From: Liolophura sinensis
Taxonomy: Eukaryota > Mollusca > Polyplacophora > Chitonida > Chitonidae
DNA length: 64,000 bases
Assembly (NCBI RefSeq): GCF_032854445.1
Contig: NC_088305.1
Span: 6,325,606 to 6,389,605, forward strand
Reading direction: 5' to 3'
Made by a program: the position numbers and the translations under genes. This document shows, one piece after another, positions 55,022 through 64,000 of the stretch. The notes beneath the pieces are model-generated. The model made no database searches and was not told the DNA's origin. It saw nothing but the letters and a program-made list of their open reading frames with translations. The first letter of the stretch is position 1. Every line of letters begins with the position of its first letter.

Positions 55022-55960
55022 GGAATACACAGCGGTTCTGAAGGCTGGGTCAACTGGTGCAAGTCCTATTTTAATAGATTTGATCAGTGTTTAAAGGGAC
55101 ATGCCGCCGAAAGAAATTCAGAATTTTTGAGTTGGTTCAGCTAAATATAAAAATTGAGTTGGATTGATTCCTAACTAAACCTCCTGGGCCTGTATTTTCC
55201 GAAAAATTAAAATCTCAATTAAGATAATGATAAGGGAAAATCCAACAATGATCTAAACTGTCCACCTCACGAAATAACATGAGGCAGCACAAAGGTTAAC
55301 ACAGTACAACGTTCACTCGTTGATCGCACATGTAAACAATTTGATAGGTTGAATGGTCATTATAAGTCGAGTAAAACAAATATATCTTCCTTTCTATCGA
55401 TAATGTTTTATAAAGTATTCGTAATTTCGAATAATCTTTTCGACAGAACTGAAATTACATGGTAGGCCCAGCAATTAGAACACAATGTCGTGTCTGATAT
55501 TTGAAGTGAGTTGAACAACTCCCGTCCTTCAAACAACAAGTGAAGGTAACCCAGTCAAAAAAGTCAATCTTCGTCCATGTGTCTTAATATAGTGACTTTA
55601 GTGAATTGACGGTCGAAGGGAAACCCCGGATAAAACTGAACATTCAATTGTTCACTCAAAGTCCAATGTCAGTAGACACCTGGAAGTCTCAACTTTATGA
55701 CGATGACGTCTAAAAATAACAGCACAGATGAAAAGAAACTCTAAAACGAAAACCCCTCCTCCCCATCAATATTAGAACAGGGTTGTTTTAACAACTATTA
55801 CGTGAGTACTGCAGACAAATTAATTTCTGGACTGACCGATTGTGCCTGAGGAAAGCTGCAGTTTAATACAACTACCGAAGACACCCACCCAGGCACCTCA
55901 TACTGACCCAAGTTTAACGACTTGATTTATTTATTTGATGCTAATGCTGGCTTCCTCATG
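55022..55960. other. Unique sequence; nothing recognised
   Basis: AT-rich single-copy DNA. TTTAAAGGGACATGCCGCCG at 55090 resembles a DNA-transposon end but no matching inverted end was seen. Confidence 0.45.
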
Positions 55961-56067
55961 ATGGTCGTGGGTTTCCCCCGGGCTGTGCCCGGTTTCCACC
56001 CACCATAATGCTGGCGGCCGTCGTATAAGTGAAATATTCTTGAGTACGGCGTAAAACACCAATCAAA
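55961..56067 (+). mobile_element. SINE family A, 3' part with internal deletion
   Basis: ATGGTCGTGGGTTTCCCCCG, TTTCCACCCACCATAATGCT, GGCGGCCGTCGTATAAGTGA, TTGAGTACGGCGTAAAACAC, CAATCA and (AAAT)n. A short AATGCTGGCTTCCTC block just upstream (55942-55957) suggests an internal deletion. The 3' half is almost undamaged. Confidence 0.93.
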
Positions 56068-56189
56068 TAAATAAATCATATTATCCTTTCATATACCTAT
56101 TACCACGTGTCAATTTCAGTATTAGGTCTAACTGAACTCCTCAACTATCAGGCTCTTCTGAGTCCACGGGCGTTGTTATGTGACAATAC

Positions 56190-56575
56190 GATATTCAGCG
56201 TACCCGGTGTGATTTATTCAGTGTGGCATATTCAGTTTAGGGTATATATTGGGGTGCATCCAGTGTGAAGTATTCAGTGTGGTATATTTAGTCTGACATA
56301 ATCAATGTAGCATGCCAGTATTACGTATTCATTGTGGCGCATTCATTGTGTCTTATCCAGTATTGCGTATTCAGTGTGGTACAAAAGGCTATAATCACTT
56401 GGCGTAGTCAGTGTGGGTTATTCATTTTGGGGTATTCAGTGCTGCGTATTCAGTGTGGCATATTCGGAGTGGTATATATGTATTTTGGCGTATTCAGTGT
56501 GTCTAATTCATTTTGGCATATTCAGCGTGGCTTATTCATTGTAGCGCATAATTAAGAACCTCGTATTCAGCGTGG
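56190..56575. repeat. Degenerate short tandem repeat, GTATTCAGTGTGGC type
   Basis: About two dozen imperfect 14-16-bp units around TATTCAGTGTGG/GTATTCAT. Spacing is irregular and there are many substitutions, so it is an old array. A 73-codon frame through it is not a gene. Confidence 0.85.
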
Positions 56576-57094
56576 CATTCTAGCGTTATTTTTGCAGTTA
56601 TTATGCACTTCGTACTTGCTCACATGACCACCCAGCTGTCTGTCTAGGCTACTGCTGGATGACTCGCTGACAGCTGTACCACGTGACATCGATTATGTCA
56701 ACAGATCAATCAAAACGTCAGAAAAAAGTATTTTATGAAGGTACTCGTCATCTGATATCATTTTCATGTCTCATTAAAGCGTATCAATGCAAGTAAATCA
56801 CAGAATGAAAAGAAGATGTAATGTTCACATAAACCAATAAAGATTGTATTTGACTGGAGGGAATGTCTTTTCAGGTGTCAACTCTTGATTTAAACAATAT
56901 TTATTTAGAACAAACAGAATCGGATTTTTGAACAGGTAAGTTGCCATTAGACTGTCTTAAATGTCTTTAAATGGTGACTAACATCGTAGCATTTTTTCGC
57001 CTACTTCCGTTCTGGTGATAGGCTAGGGGTCCTGTAAATTGCTACTACCTAATCAGTTACAGTCATCAGTGAAAATAAAACCGTAACTGTGGTA
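56576..57094. other. Unique sequence; nothing recognised
   Basis: Single-copy AT-rich DNA before an element C copy. Confidence 0.5.
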
Positions 57095-57200
57095 AATTGA
57101 CAAGGTGCCGTATTTCACCGGTTACGTGTAACCATTTGCCAACTGTCATACTGTCATCACTGCTCTGGTTTTGCTCACGATGCTGTAGTCTTTTATACTG
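57095..57200 (-). mobile_element. Interspersed element C fragment
   Basis: GTATTTCACCGGTTACGTGT, AACCATTTGCCAACTGTCAT, CATCACTGCTCTGGTTTTGC, GATGCTGTAGTC. This copy contains exactly one unit of the segment that is tandemly amplified at 62555-63120. Confidence 0.85.
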
Positions 57201-58166
57201 AGGAAATCAACACGCTTTAAATTCATGTTTAAATTGCACTGGTGTTCAAAGAAAACAAAACTTGACTGAACACACGTTCTGTATTTAGTTATCAAAGCAA
57301 CATTTAGAAACCTTTCGTTAGCATAGATTAAATTAATGGCCCTTAAAATTTTGAAACATAATTTTATAAATGCCATTAAGGTCCGCGTGTTCAGTAACTC
57401 TATTTTATCAGTGCATTGTCTTTTGATTTACATAGGTGGATTATGCTTTTGAGAGAAGGGTCCTGTCAACTGGAAACAGAGCTATGAGAAAACATGGCAT
57501 GGACTACCTGTGAAACATCATTTTTATAACAGACCTGAAGTCGGTTTGATAAATGCATTTATGACACGTCGAACTTTAAAATCTTATCGTAATGCTAACT
57601 TCTGGTACTGGAATTTAGACACATTCGCCTTAAGATTTATATGGGGTGGTCAAAATTTTAATTTATACGGCCCAACTAAAGTCTCCAAAAGTCGTATTTT
57701 ACATATTGAATGAAATAGCAAATGGCTTTGTTGAAAAGGCCCATTGGAGTCAACAGTCAAGTCTGACAGTTCCAAACAATAGATAATGATTAACGTGAAC
57801 ATCAACGGTGAGACAAGATCTCCAAAACACCAGGCAAAACTGTTCCCGAAACTATATTCAGTTGCGGTTTAAATTTTTTCCGCTAAACAGAAAGCGTTTA
57901 AAATATGCTAAAATACACTGTACGGTGTTTTTTGTTTTAAAATCACATAATTATAAGTGATGTGATGAGACTTTTACTTTCTTCATAAAACTTTCCGTTA
58001 ATTGTTTAAGGAAGTTTATTAAACAGTTAATTTCTGCGCGCTTATCTCTCTGCCAGAATTAGCTTAAAATTATTCTTTATGGTCTTATTGGATTCAGGTA
58101 CTTAAAATGATATGTAAAAAAATCTCATTCTACTTTTGTACAGTTTGTTCGCAGGAAACAAAAATA

Positions 58167-58169
<3 letters not shown>
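57201..58169. other. Unique sequence; nothing recognised
   Basis: AT-rich single-copy DNA. Short frames at 57146-57376 (-) and 57510-57713 (+) are unrecognised and not supported. Confidence 0.45.

Positions 58170-58257
<88 letters not shown>
58170..58257. repeat. (TC)n microsatellite, 88 bp
   Basis: Alternating TC with one TTT interruption at 58241-58243. Polypurine/polypyrimidine tracts of this length can form triplex DNA, but no functional link is visible. Confidence 0.97.
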
Positions 58258-59789
58258 ACTAATTTAATGTCTAGACAAGTTCAACGATTAGTCGACGATG
58301 TGGAAAATACAGTGATGAGACCAAAATGCAACATATGATAAACTGTTTTCACGCTGTCAACATTCCAGCTGTCCTCGCCGTATTCGCATTCTAAAAATCC
58401 GACTCCGGGTGTATTACTGAGTAAAAATGACAGAAAGCGAGTACCGGAGACAAACACTCGCATGGCGAGGTATGAGGATATTTATCAAGACTTCAGTAAA
58501 ACTTTTAATATGTTGATCGCATGTTGAGAAGATATTACTGTCACAAAGTCAGCCGTAAGCCAACGGTTTAACGCCGACACTGCCTGTTTGACGGTCTTCG
58601 TGAGCGTTCACTGTCAGGAGCGACTCGATGACTGAAAACACCACGCTCTGGTTTGCTGGAAGTTTTAGCCCGGGGACATTTTGCGAAATAGAAAGTAGAT
58701 TCTCGTTTATCATTTCCCTTCGTGGCTTTTTTCCGTCTCTTCAGTGTGATTGATGTTCAGGAAAGAGGAGAGATATATCTTGTATTTTAGAAAAGAAGAC
58801 AGTGCATTACCGTGACAGGCAGTATAATAGGCTTGTAACTTTAATAGTTTTCTTTGTCTTGAGGCTGACTAAGATCGCATGTCGCCTGACATATCTTGTG
58901 TGTTTATCGGATACTCGACCGCTTTATGGCGCTACGGGCAATTCTATACTTGAGTCTCGTCCAGAAAATATCTCATTTCTGGCGACAGGTCGATGTGAAC
59001 GACATAAAACACAGACAGGCATCATATCATATGCAAATGTTCACAAAGTTTAAAAAGAGTCTTTTGAGCTCTATTGAAGAGAATTTGAATGGAGTAAACG
59101 AAAACTTAAGTCCACTTGTATGGTAAAGCTTTCCTAGCATGTTGTGCTGTGTTCCCATTTTTTTCTAGGTGCACTACCACTGTGCAATACCAACACAGAC
59201 AGATTTGCATTTGTTCATCTTTTATGAACAAATTCTCCACTCATGTTGTTTTCTACTTTGTTCACAAAGCAAGCGCATGGGTGATATTTTGTAGACCTGC
59301 GTGTACATAGCTGTAGCGATATAAACAAATATGTGTACAACAGGTGCATACTTAAGTACACACTTACAGTATAGGGTACACATCATCAACTATTTAAAAA
59401 ATACAACCATACAGATTACTAAAAACTGATAAATGAAGAAATTTATTTTAAAACAATGCATACAGACGGCAGAGATAATTATATAAAGCCAAATGTAGTT
59501 GATTGGTTGATTAATGGATTGGCTGATTTACCTACCTACTTACTTACTTACATGACGAGTGTCAGGCGTATTGATGGAAGAGCCGGGGAACACATTGGAA
59601 CAGTATAGATAATACAGAAATATAAAATGTATTGATCAAAAATCTCTGTCTCATGTTTTGCACTGTGAAACGGCTTTGAACTCGCCACCACCCACATGTA
59701 TTCCATTTATTCGCTCAGCCAGCAGCAATACCTACCACAAAAAGACTGAGGTTAACATAATTACTGAGAAAATACTGATTCACTTCGTC
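58258..59789. other. Unique sequence; nothing supported
   Basis: Single-copy DNA with short unrecognised frames on both strands. CTTACTTACTTAC at 59538-59551 is minor simple sequence. Confidence 0.45.
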
Positions 59790-60140
59790 TCAAGCGAACA
59801 TCAGAGGGATGTTTATGAATGTTATCGACATTTCGCCTCGGCACGAATTTTTGACTGATGGCGTGGGGTGTGAGAGCAGACGCCCGTCCCTGGCTATTTA
59901 CGGCCCTGAATAGGTCTCCGTAACTAAACCTGACAGCACCGATAGTATCCCCCTGAACATGACCCCTTGTCGGGCCTTTTGATGATATATGGTCAGGCAA
60001 AATACTATCAGAGAATGCTCATTTTGTCAGCACTCGCTATGCTAATTGGCTTATCTGTATCAAAGAACAGACAAATGCTTGGATCGTTACACAATGACAA
60101 GGCTGTGATGATAACGACTGGGGAAGGTTGTTTATCCTAA
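59790..60140. other. Unique island with clustered regulatory-like motifs
   Basis: Repeat-free and GC-richer. At 60038-60063 the sequence GCTAATTGGCTTATCTGTAT + CAAAGA juxtaposes a homeodomain-like TAATTGG, a GATA-like TTATCTG and a TCF-like ATCAAAG. No ORF of note. It is a plausible enhancer, but motif matches this short occur by chance. Confidence 0.3.
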
Positions 60141-60261
60141 AAACTGCACCAAATTCTGCAAATTAGCACAAAATAAAATGCGTGCTAAAAGCTGTCAATA
60201 TTTTGTACGATTTCACGGAAAGAAGCTTTCAAGTTTACGAAAACATCACTGTTCAATTCCC

Positions 60262-60483
60262 TTTTGACAGGTGCGACCTCCGGTTTGAATCAGTTCTGTT
60301 TTGACAGGTGTGACCTCCGGTTTGAATCAGTTCTGTTTTGACAGGTGCGACCTCCGGTTTGAATCAATTCTGTTTTGACAGGTGCGACCTCCTGTTTGAA
60401 TCAGTTCAGTTTTGACAGGTGCGAACTCCCGTTTGAATCAGTTCAGTTTTGACAGGTGCGACCTCCCGTTTGAATCAGTTCAG
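60262..60483. repeat. 37-bp minisatellite, 6 units
   Basis: Six contiguous units of TTTTGACAGGTGCGACCTCC + GGTTTGAATCAGTTCTG. The first three have CCTCCGG and TTCTG; the last three have CCTCC(T/C)G and TTCAG, so two sub-types are arranged in blocks. No spacers, so not a CRISPR array. Confidence 0.97.
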
Positions 60484-60992
60484 TTTAATTATTTCTGTGA
60501 TTTGAAACTTCCACGTTGACCTCACTCAGTGATACGCTACAGTACCTGTTGGCAAATATAACAGCTTTTTACACCAGATTTATAGATGGGTACCTCTACC
60601 CAGCGGTTTGCTCTTAGCAAATTTGCATAAAGAAATGTGCAAGAATTATGCGTTCTTCAAAACTATCGTCACAGAAAAATGTGTCATCAACAACTCATGT
60701 ATTTCAGAGCTATGTTCTCTAAAAGCAACAGTGTACAAAAAAATACACAAGATGTGTATCACAGGCACACATCAATTGTAATAAATTATACACAATCATT
60801 GTGTACCTACATTTCATGTGTACCAGGTCTTGTTTACATAGCAAGCTACACAACCACGTATGTACAAAAGGGTACTCGTTTACTTTTTGGGTGCAGTCGT
60901 TGTTGAAAAATAAGCACAGCTCTTCAAAAGTGAACAAAATAGCGCTCTTATCATCACATATTGCATTATGAACAACACGAATGACCCATTAA
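60484..60992. other. Unique sequence; nothing recognised
   Basis: AT-rich stretch between two minisatellites. TGTGTACC/GGTACACA-type fragments recur at 60770-60830 without regular spacing. Confidence 0.5.
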
Positions 60993-61402
60993 GAGTATTT
61001 ACACCACAGAAACAGCCCACATCAATACAGGGTGTGCCCACACCAAAATCAGTACAATACGAGAGGTACCCACACCAGAAATAGCGCAATACGAGAGGTG
61101 CCCACACCAGAAATAGCGCAATATGACAGGTTCGACTTCAGAAATAGGACAATACGAGTACTGCCAGCATCACAGATAGCGCTCTGCGAGGGGTATCCAC
61201 ATTAGAAGTAGTGCAATACGAGACATACCCACATTAGAAATAGCGCAATATCAGACGTGCCCGCACCAGAAATAGCGCAATGTGAGGGGTGCCCGCATTA
61301 GAAACAGTGCAATATGAAACGTACCCACATCAGAAAAAACGCAATATGAGAGGAGCCGACACCAGAAATGAGCGCAACACGAGTGATATTTACACCATAT
61401 TT
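60993..61402. repeat. About 32-bp minisatellite, 12-13 units
   Basis: Units follow CCCACACCAGAAATAGCGCA + ATACGAGAGGTG with frequent substitutions (ATTAGAAATAG, GAGACATA, GAGGGGTG). Divergence is greatest at the left end. Confidence 0.9.
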
Positions 61403-62092
61403 TTGTGATGTAAATCTTTAAAAGCAATTGTGTACGAAATGTAAATGTACCTAATCACATGAAAAAAATAGACACGTAGACGCACGCCAATTGCTCTCTT
61501 TGTATAAATGTACACAGGAAAACGCGAGGCTTATGTGATTACAGAAGAGGGCAATGCGAAGAATGCGCTCTTATAGCCCTTCCCACACTCGAACAACCAC
61601 AGGATAAACAACAAAGTCCTTGTTGATGTTTTTCAATTAAAACGGCTCATCAATTTCCGCCGATGACATTTGCCTGGCGGCCATATTTTCCTTAGACACA
61701 CGGTTGATTGTGTTTTCACCTCAGGGCCATCTTCAGTCCTCGGTTAATCTCCCCCCCCACCCCCTACCCATCCCCGCTTCTGATTTACACAGGCAGTGGT
61801 CGAACAAGCTAGTAATCTGTTAAGAACATTTTCATCAAACAAAATTGATGTCGGTTTTGATAAAGCCACTAGTGATGACCTCTCAATGTCAGCCAGAGAG
61901 TGCAAAATGTCTGGGCGTTGTCAGTGCGTGTGTGGATTTCGTGGCGGCGTCTGTTGCTTAATTTCATAATATTATATAATGGCTATTTCAAAACAATCTT
62001 CTGCATCCGTTGTTTTATTAAGTGCATAATTTGAAATGAAGGTTGTGCCAGTGACGATGTAATTTCTTTACGAACAGATCAACATCTTTTCT
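61403..62092. other. Unique sequence with island at about 61560-62000
   Basis: The island includes TTTTTCAATTAAAACGGCTC, CGATGACATTTGCCTGGCGG + CCATATTTTCC and is repeat-free. A C-run lies at 61750-61763. It could be the flank or 3' UTR-distal sequence of the candidate minus-strand exon at 62284, or a non-coding element. Confidence 0.3.
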
Positions 62093-62098
62093 TTTATT
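62093..62098 (-). promoter_or_regulatory. Possible polyadenylation signal for the 62284 exon
   Basis: TTTATT on the + strand is AATAAA on the minus strand, about 185 nt downstream of the candidate stop codon. Supportive only if the exon is real. Confidence 0.3.
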
Positions 62099-62283
62099 AA
62101 TAGAATTGATGTTTACAATAAATCTTTACACAAAAGTATCACCCAAAAGGCTACGAACAATTAGTGACACGTGCAGAATTCCTAGGTCACATTTCGTTGA
62201 CATAAGTTTACTTTACTTAGTTACGTCTAAGTTGACATAATGACTACCGTGTGACGTATGTAGCATGAACATGAACTGATCTT

Positions 62284-62522
62284 TCAGTCAACCGTAAAAG
62301 AACACATTAATGTATTGGCTTGTTTTTTTTGGGGGGGGGGCGGTTTCTTTCTCTCTCGCAATTCATCTTCTTCTTGATTATCCGACAAACATGACATAGC
62401 CTCGTTTTCGAGCTGATTTCTCCTTTTTCTTCTTCTTGCTTCAGGATGTGGCGTTTTGCCTAGACACTTCTGGACAAGCGTAAACAAATGCTGGTATTGT
62501 TTGTCGACTAGACATCTGTCAG
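62284..62522 (-). CDS. Candidate terminal coding exon, unrecognised protein
   Basis: On the minus strand a strong acceptor (CCTAACTTTCCTACAG, AG at 62524-62523) precedes a frame that starts in phase 1 and gives 78 residues: DRCLVDKQYQHLFTLVQKCL, a basic RRRKRR cluster (possible nuclear signal), an acidic NQEEDELRERK segment, then KKPPPPQKK from a C/A homopolymer run, ending SFTVD. Composition before the homopolymer looks like real protein, and an AATAAA lies downstream. Against it: no family match, upstream exons not seen, and the C-run at 62331-62340 could hide a frameshift. Upstream of the acceptor the open frame merely continues into the ~48-bp minisatellite. Confidence 0.33.
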
Positions 62523-62554
62523 CTGTAGGAAAGTTAGGTTTTAAAATATAAAAC

Positions 62555-63120
62555 ACGTACAGCATAGAAAGTAAAACAATAGCAGCCACGACAGTGTAAT
62601 AGACGTAATGCATAATGAGTAAAGCCAGAGCACCGACGACAGTGTGACAGACGTACAGCATAGAGAATAAAACCAGAGCATCGACGACAGTGTGATAGAC
62701 GTACAGCATAGACAGCAAACCAGAGCAGCGAGGACAGTGTGATAGGCGTACAGCATGGAGAGTAAAACCAGAGCAGCGACGACAGTGTGATAGACGTACA
62801 GCATGAAGAGTAAAATCAGAGCAGCGAGGACAGTGTGATAGACGTACAGCATAGACAGCAAACCAGAGCAGCGACGACAGTGTGATAGACGTACAGCATA
62901 GAGAATAAAACCAGAGCATCGACGACAGTGTGACAGACGTACAGGATAGACAGCAAACCAGAGCAGCGACGACAGTGTGATAGACGTACAGCATGGAGAG
63001 TAAAATCAGAGCAGCGAGGACAGTGTGATAGACGTACAACATAGACAGCAAACCAGAGCAGCGACGACAGTGTGATAGACGTACAACATGGAGAGTAAAA
63101 TCAGAGCAGCGAGGACAGTG
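62555..63120 (+). repeat. About 48-bp minisatellite derived from element C, ~12 units
   Basis: Units follow GACGACAGTGTGATAGACGT, ACAGCATAGAGAGTAAAACC, AGAGCAGC, alternating with a 47-bp form ending CATAGACAGCAAACCAGAGC. The unit is the 5' segment of element C (compare AAACCAGAGCAGCGACGACA at 18777 and the inverted single unit at 57150). The last unit runs straight into the rest of element C. A 279-codon minus-strand frame through it is a repeat artefact. Confidence 0.95.
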
Positions 63121-63355
63121 CATGTGATAGTCGGCAAATGGTCACACGTAACCGGTGAATTATGGCCTGTTGTCAGCTTACCTCAGTTAAAGGTTTATTC
63201 TAACTCTTCATGTAAATGTTTACAGAGTAGCAAATTACACGCCCGTAGCGCCGTTACTTTAGCAGAATTAGATAAAAAAATTCATTAGATGCCACTGGTC
63301 TAGAATTACTCAAAATACTGTGTTGTCGTCACATTTAACACACAGTCACAATAAA
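63121..63355 (+). mobile_element. Interspersed element C, distal part
   Basis: Continues from the minisatellite with GTCGGCAAATGGTCACACGT, AACCGGTGAATTATGGCCTG, TCAGCTTACCTCAGTTAAAG, GTAGCAAATTACACGCCCGT, CAGAATTAGATAAAAAAATT, GATGCCACTGGTCTAGAATT. It matches 18800-19480 without the two nested insertions. Confidence 0.9.
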
Positions 63356-63359
63356 ACAC

Positions 63360-63515
63360 TAGAAAGGGGCTCCTGCTGCTCGGCTGTGGCTTTCAGTCAG
63401 GAAGGTTATCAGGTGTTTTACTCCCCAGCTCTACGGTTTCCTCTTCACATAAATTAGTTAAACACTCTTGTGTACAGCGTTAGATACTCATCAAATAGAT
63501 AAATAAATAAATAAA
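63360..63515 (+). mobile_element. SINE-like family F copy
   Basis: GGCTGTGGCTTTCAGTCAGG, TATCAGGTGTTTTACTCCCC, CGGTTTCCTCTTCACATAAA, CTTGTGTACAGCGTTAGATA, CTCATCAAATAG then (AAAT)n. Similar in order to 26255-26410. Confidence 0.75.
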
Positions 63516-63689
63516 TTCAGAGGTTGGTTAAGGTGCTTGCCATTCAAACACCAGGAATTACTAGGTACGTTTTCAAACCCGAACTTGGATCGCGAAAATG
63601 TAGATTTCTACTTCCTCATCCATCGAGTACTTTGTCGACAATAAGGGCGCGGAGGTGACGTTCGTTTTCCTCTAGTAATATGATGTCAT

Positions 63690-63760
63690 ATCAGTAGGTC
63701 ACATGTTTGTCAGTAACTTGTCAAAGGTCGATGGTTTACCCCGCGGGGGACGCTTGTTTC
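63690..63760 (+). mobile_element. SINE family D, body fragment
   Basis: ATGTTTGTCAGTAACTTGTC, AAAGGTCGATGGTTTACCCC. Both ends lost. Confidence 0.65.
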
Positions 63761-63821
63761 CTTAGCTTTAAATAAAAAGAAAAAATTAACAATTGCCAAA
63801 AATCTACAACGATCAAGATTG

Positions 63822-63897
63822 CGCACAGCATGTAGGGCAGAGCGTATAGGGCACATCGTATATGGCACAGCGTGTATAGAGCACAGCGTAGAGCACG
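63822..63897. repeat. About 18-bp tandem repeat, 4 units
   Basis: Units around GGGCACAGCGTATAG / GAGCACAGCGTAGAGCAC with single-base variation. Short and near the right window edge. Confidence 0.75.
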
Positions 63898-64000
63898 TAC
63901 TGTACATCTGCTATTCGCGTTCTTGTTTTCCTTTTTCGACGATGCTGTTTTTCTCCTTATTGGTGATGCCTTTTTTCTTTTTGTAAACGATGCCATTTTT
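63898..64000. other. Right edge; nothing recognised
   Basis: T-rich unique sequence. GATGCTGTTTTTCTCC, GATGCCTTTTTTCTT and GATGCCATTTTT recur at ~24-25-bp spacing, possibly the start of another short array cut by the window end. Confidence 0.4.

Noticed and set aside
55090-55260. Possible second MITE starting TTTAAAGGGACATG
   Set aside because: No inverted partner end was found downstream.
60262-60483. CRISPR-like regularly spaced repeat
   Set aside because: The 37-bp units are contiguous without unique spacers and the DNA is metazoan.
62284-63123. 279-codon minus-strand ORF, the longest in the window
   Set aside because: About two thirds of it is translation of the ~48-bp element C minisatellite. 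Only the last 78 codons behind a splice-acceptor-like site were kept, as a low-confidence exon.

Overview
This is metazoan nuclear DNA, most probably from a mollusc and perhaps a bivalve. The gene content is intron-split and very sparse, the base composition is AT-rich, and the window is full of tRNA-headed SINEs that end in (AAAT)n or CACTCACTCA tails of the kind common in molluscan genomes. There is no bacterial operon structure, no CRISPR array and no rRNA or free-standing tRNA gene. The species assignment is inference.

One gene is secure: the last coding exon of a BAMBI homologue (BMP and activin membrane-bound inhibitor, a TGF-beta pseudoreceptor) at 6772-7244 (+). It has a clear splice acceptor, an 'AAVIAVPIAGG' juxtamembrane/transmembrane block, a stop codon and an AATAAA signal at 7435-7440. 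The ectodomain and signal-peptide exons were not found in the 6.7 kb upstream and may lie off the left edge. Four weaker coding candidates are listed at low confidence: a Cys-rich ORF at 8419-8628 (+), a short first-exon-like ORF at 27707-27826 (+), a Kazal-like ORF at 54509-55021 (+), and a possible terminal exon at 62284-62522 (-) with its own acceptor and poly(A) signal.

The other ~55 kb downstream of BAMBI reads as a gene desert built of three materials. (1) Interspersed repeats: about 25 copies or fragments of tRNA-SINE family A; a second SINE group B/B2 ending in CACTCACTCA; further SINE-like families D and F; a non-SINE interspersed element C; a degenerate family E; and one 564-bp MITE with 23-bp terminal inverted repeats next to TTAA. 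Several insertions have readable target-site duplications and two loci are nested, which gives a relative insertion order. (2) Tandem arrays: 46-bp (14953), 24-bp (19536), 79-bp (31281), 63-bp (35608), ~60-67-bp (37942), ~14-bp (56190), 37-bp (60262), 32-bp (60993), ~48-bp (62555) and ~18-bp (63822), plus long (TC)n, (AT)n, (AAAT)n, poly-C and poly-G tracts. The ~48-bp array is an amplified internal segment of element C. (3) Islands of unique, GC-richer sequence that lack ORFs and often contain homeodomain-like TAATT cores (for example 3640-4345, 16400-17120, 21950-22340, 27480-28760, 40100-40500, 46840-47540, 51790-52620, 59790-60140 and 61560-62000). These look like conserved non-coding elements, as would be expected beside a developmental signalling gene, but conservation cannot be tested from one sequence.

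Most long open frames in the window come from tandem repeats or SINEs and were rejected as genes. I found no convincing novel biochemical system. The most informative signals are the BAMBI exon, the element-C minisatellite, the nested SINEs, the 3' tail shared by otherwise different SINE families, and the MITE.
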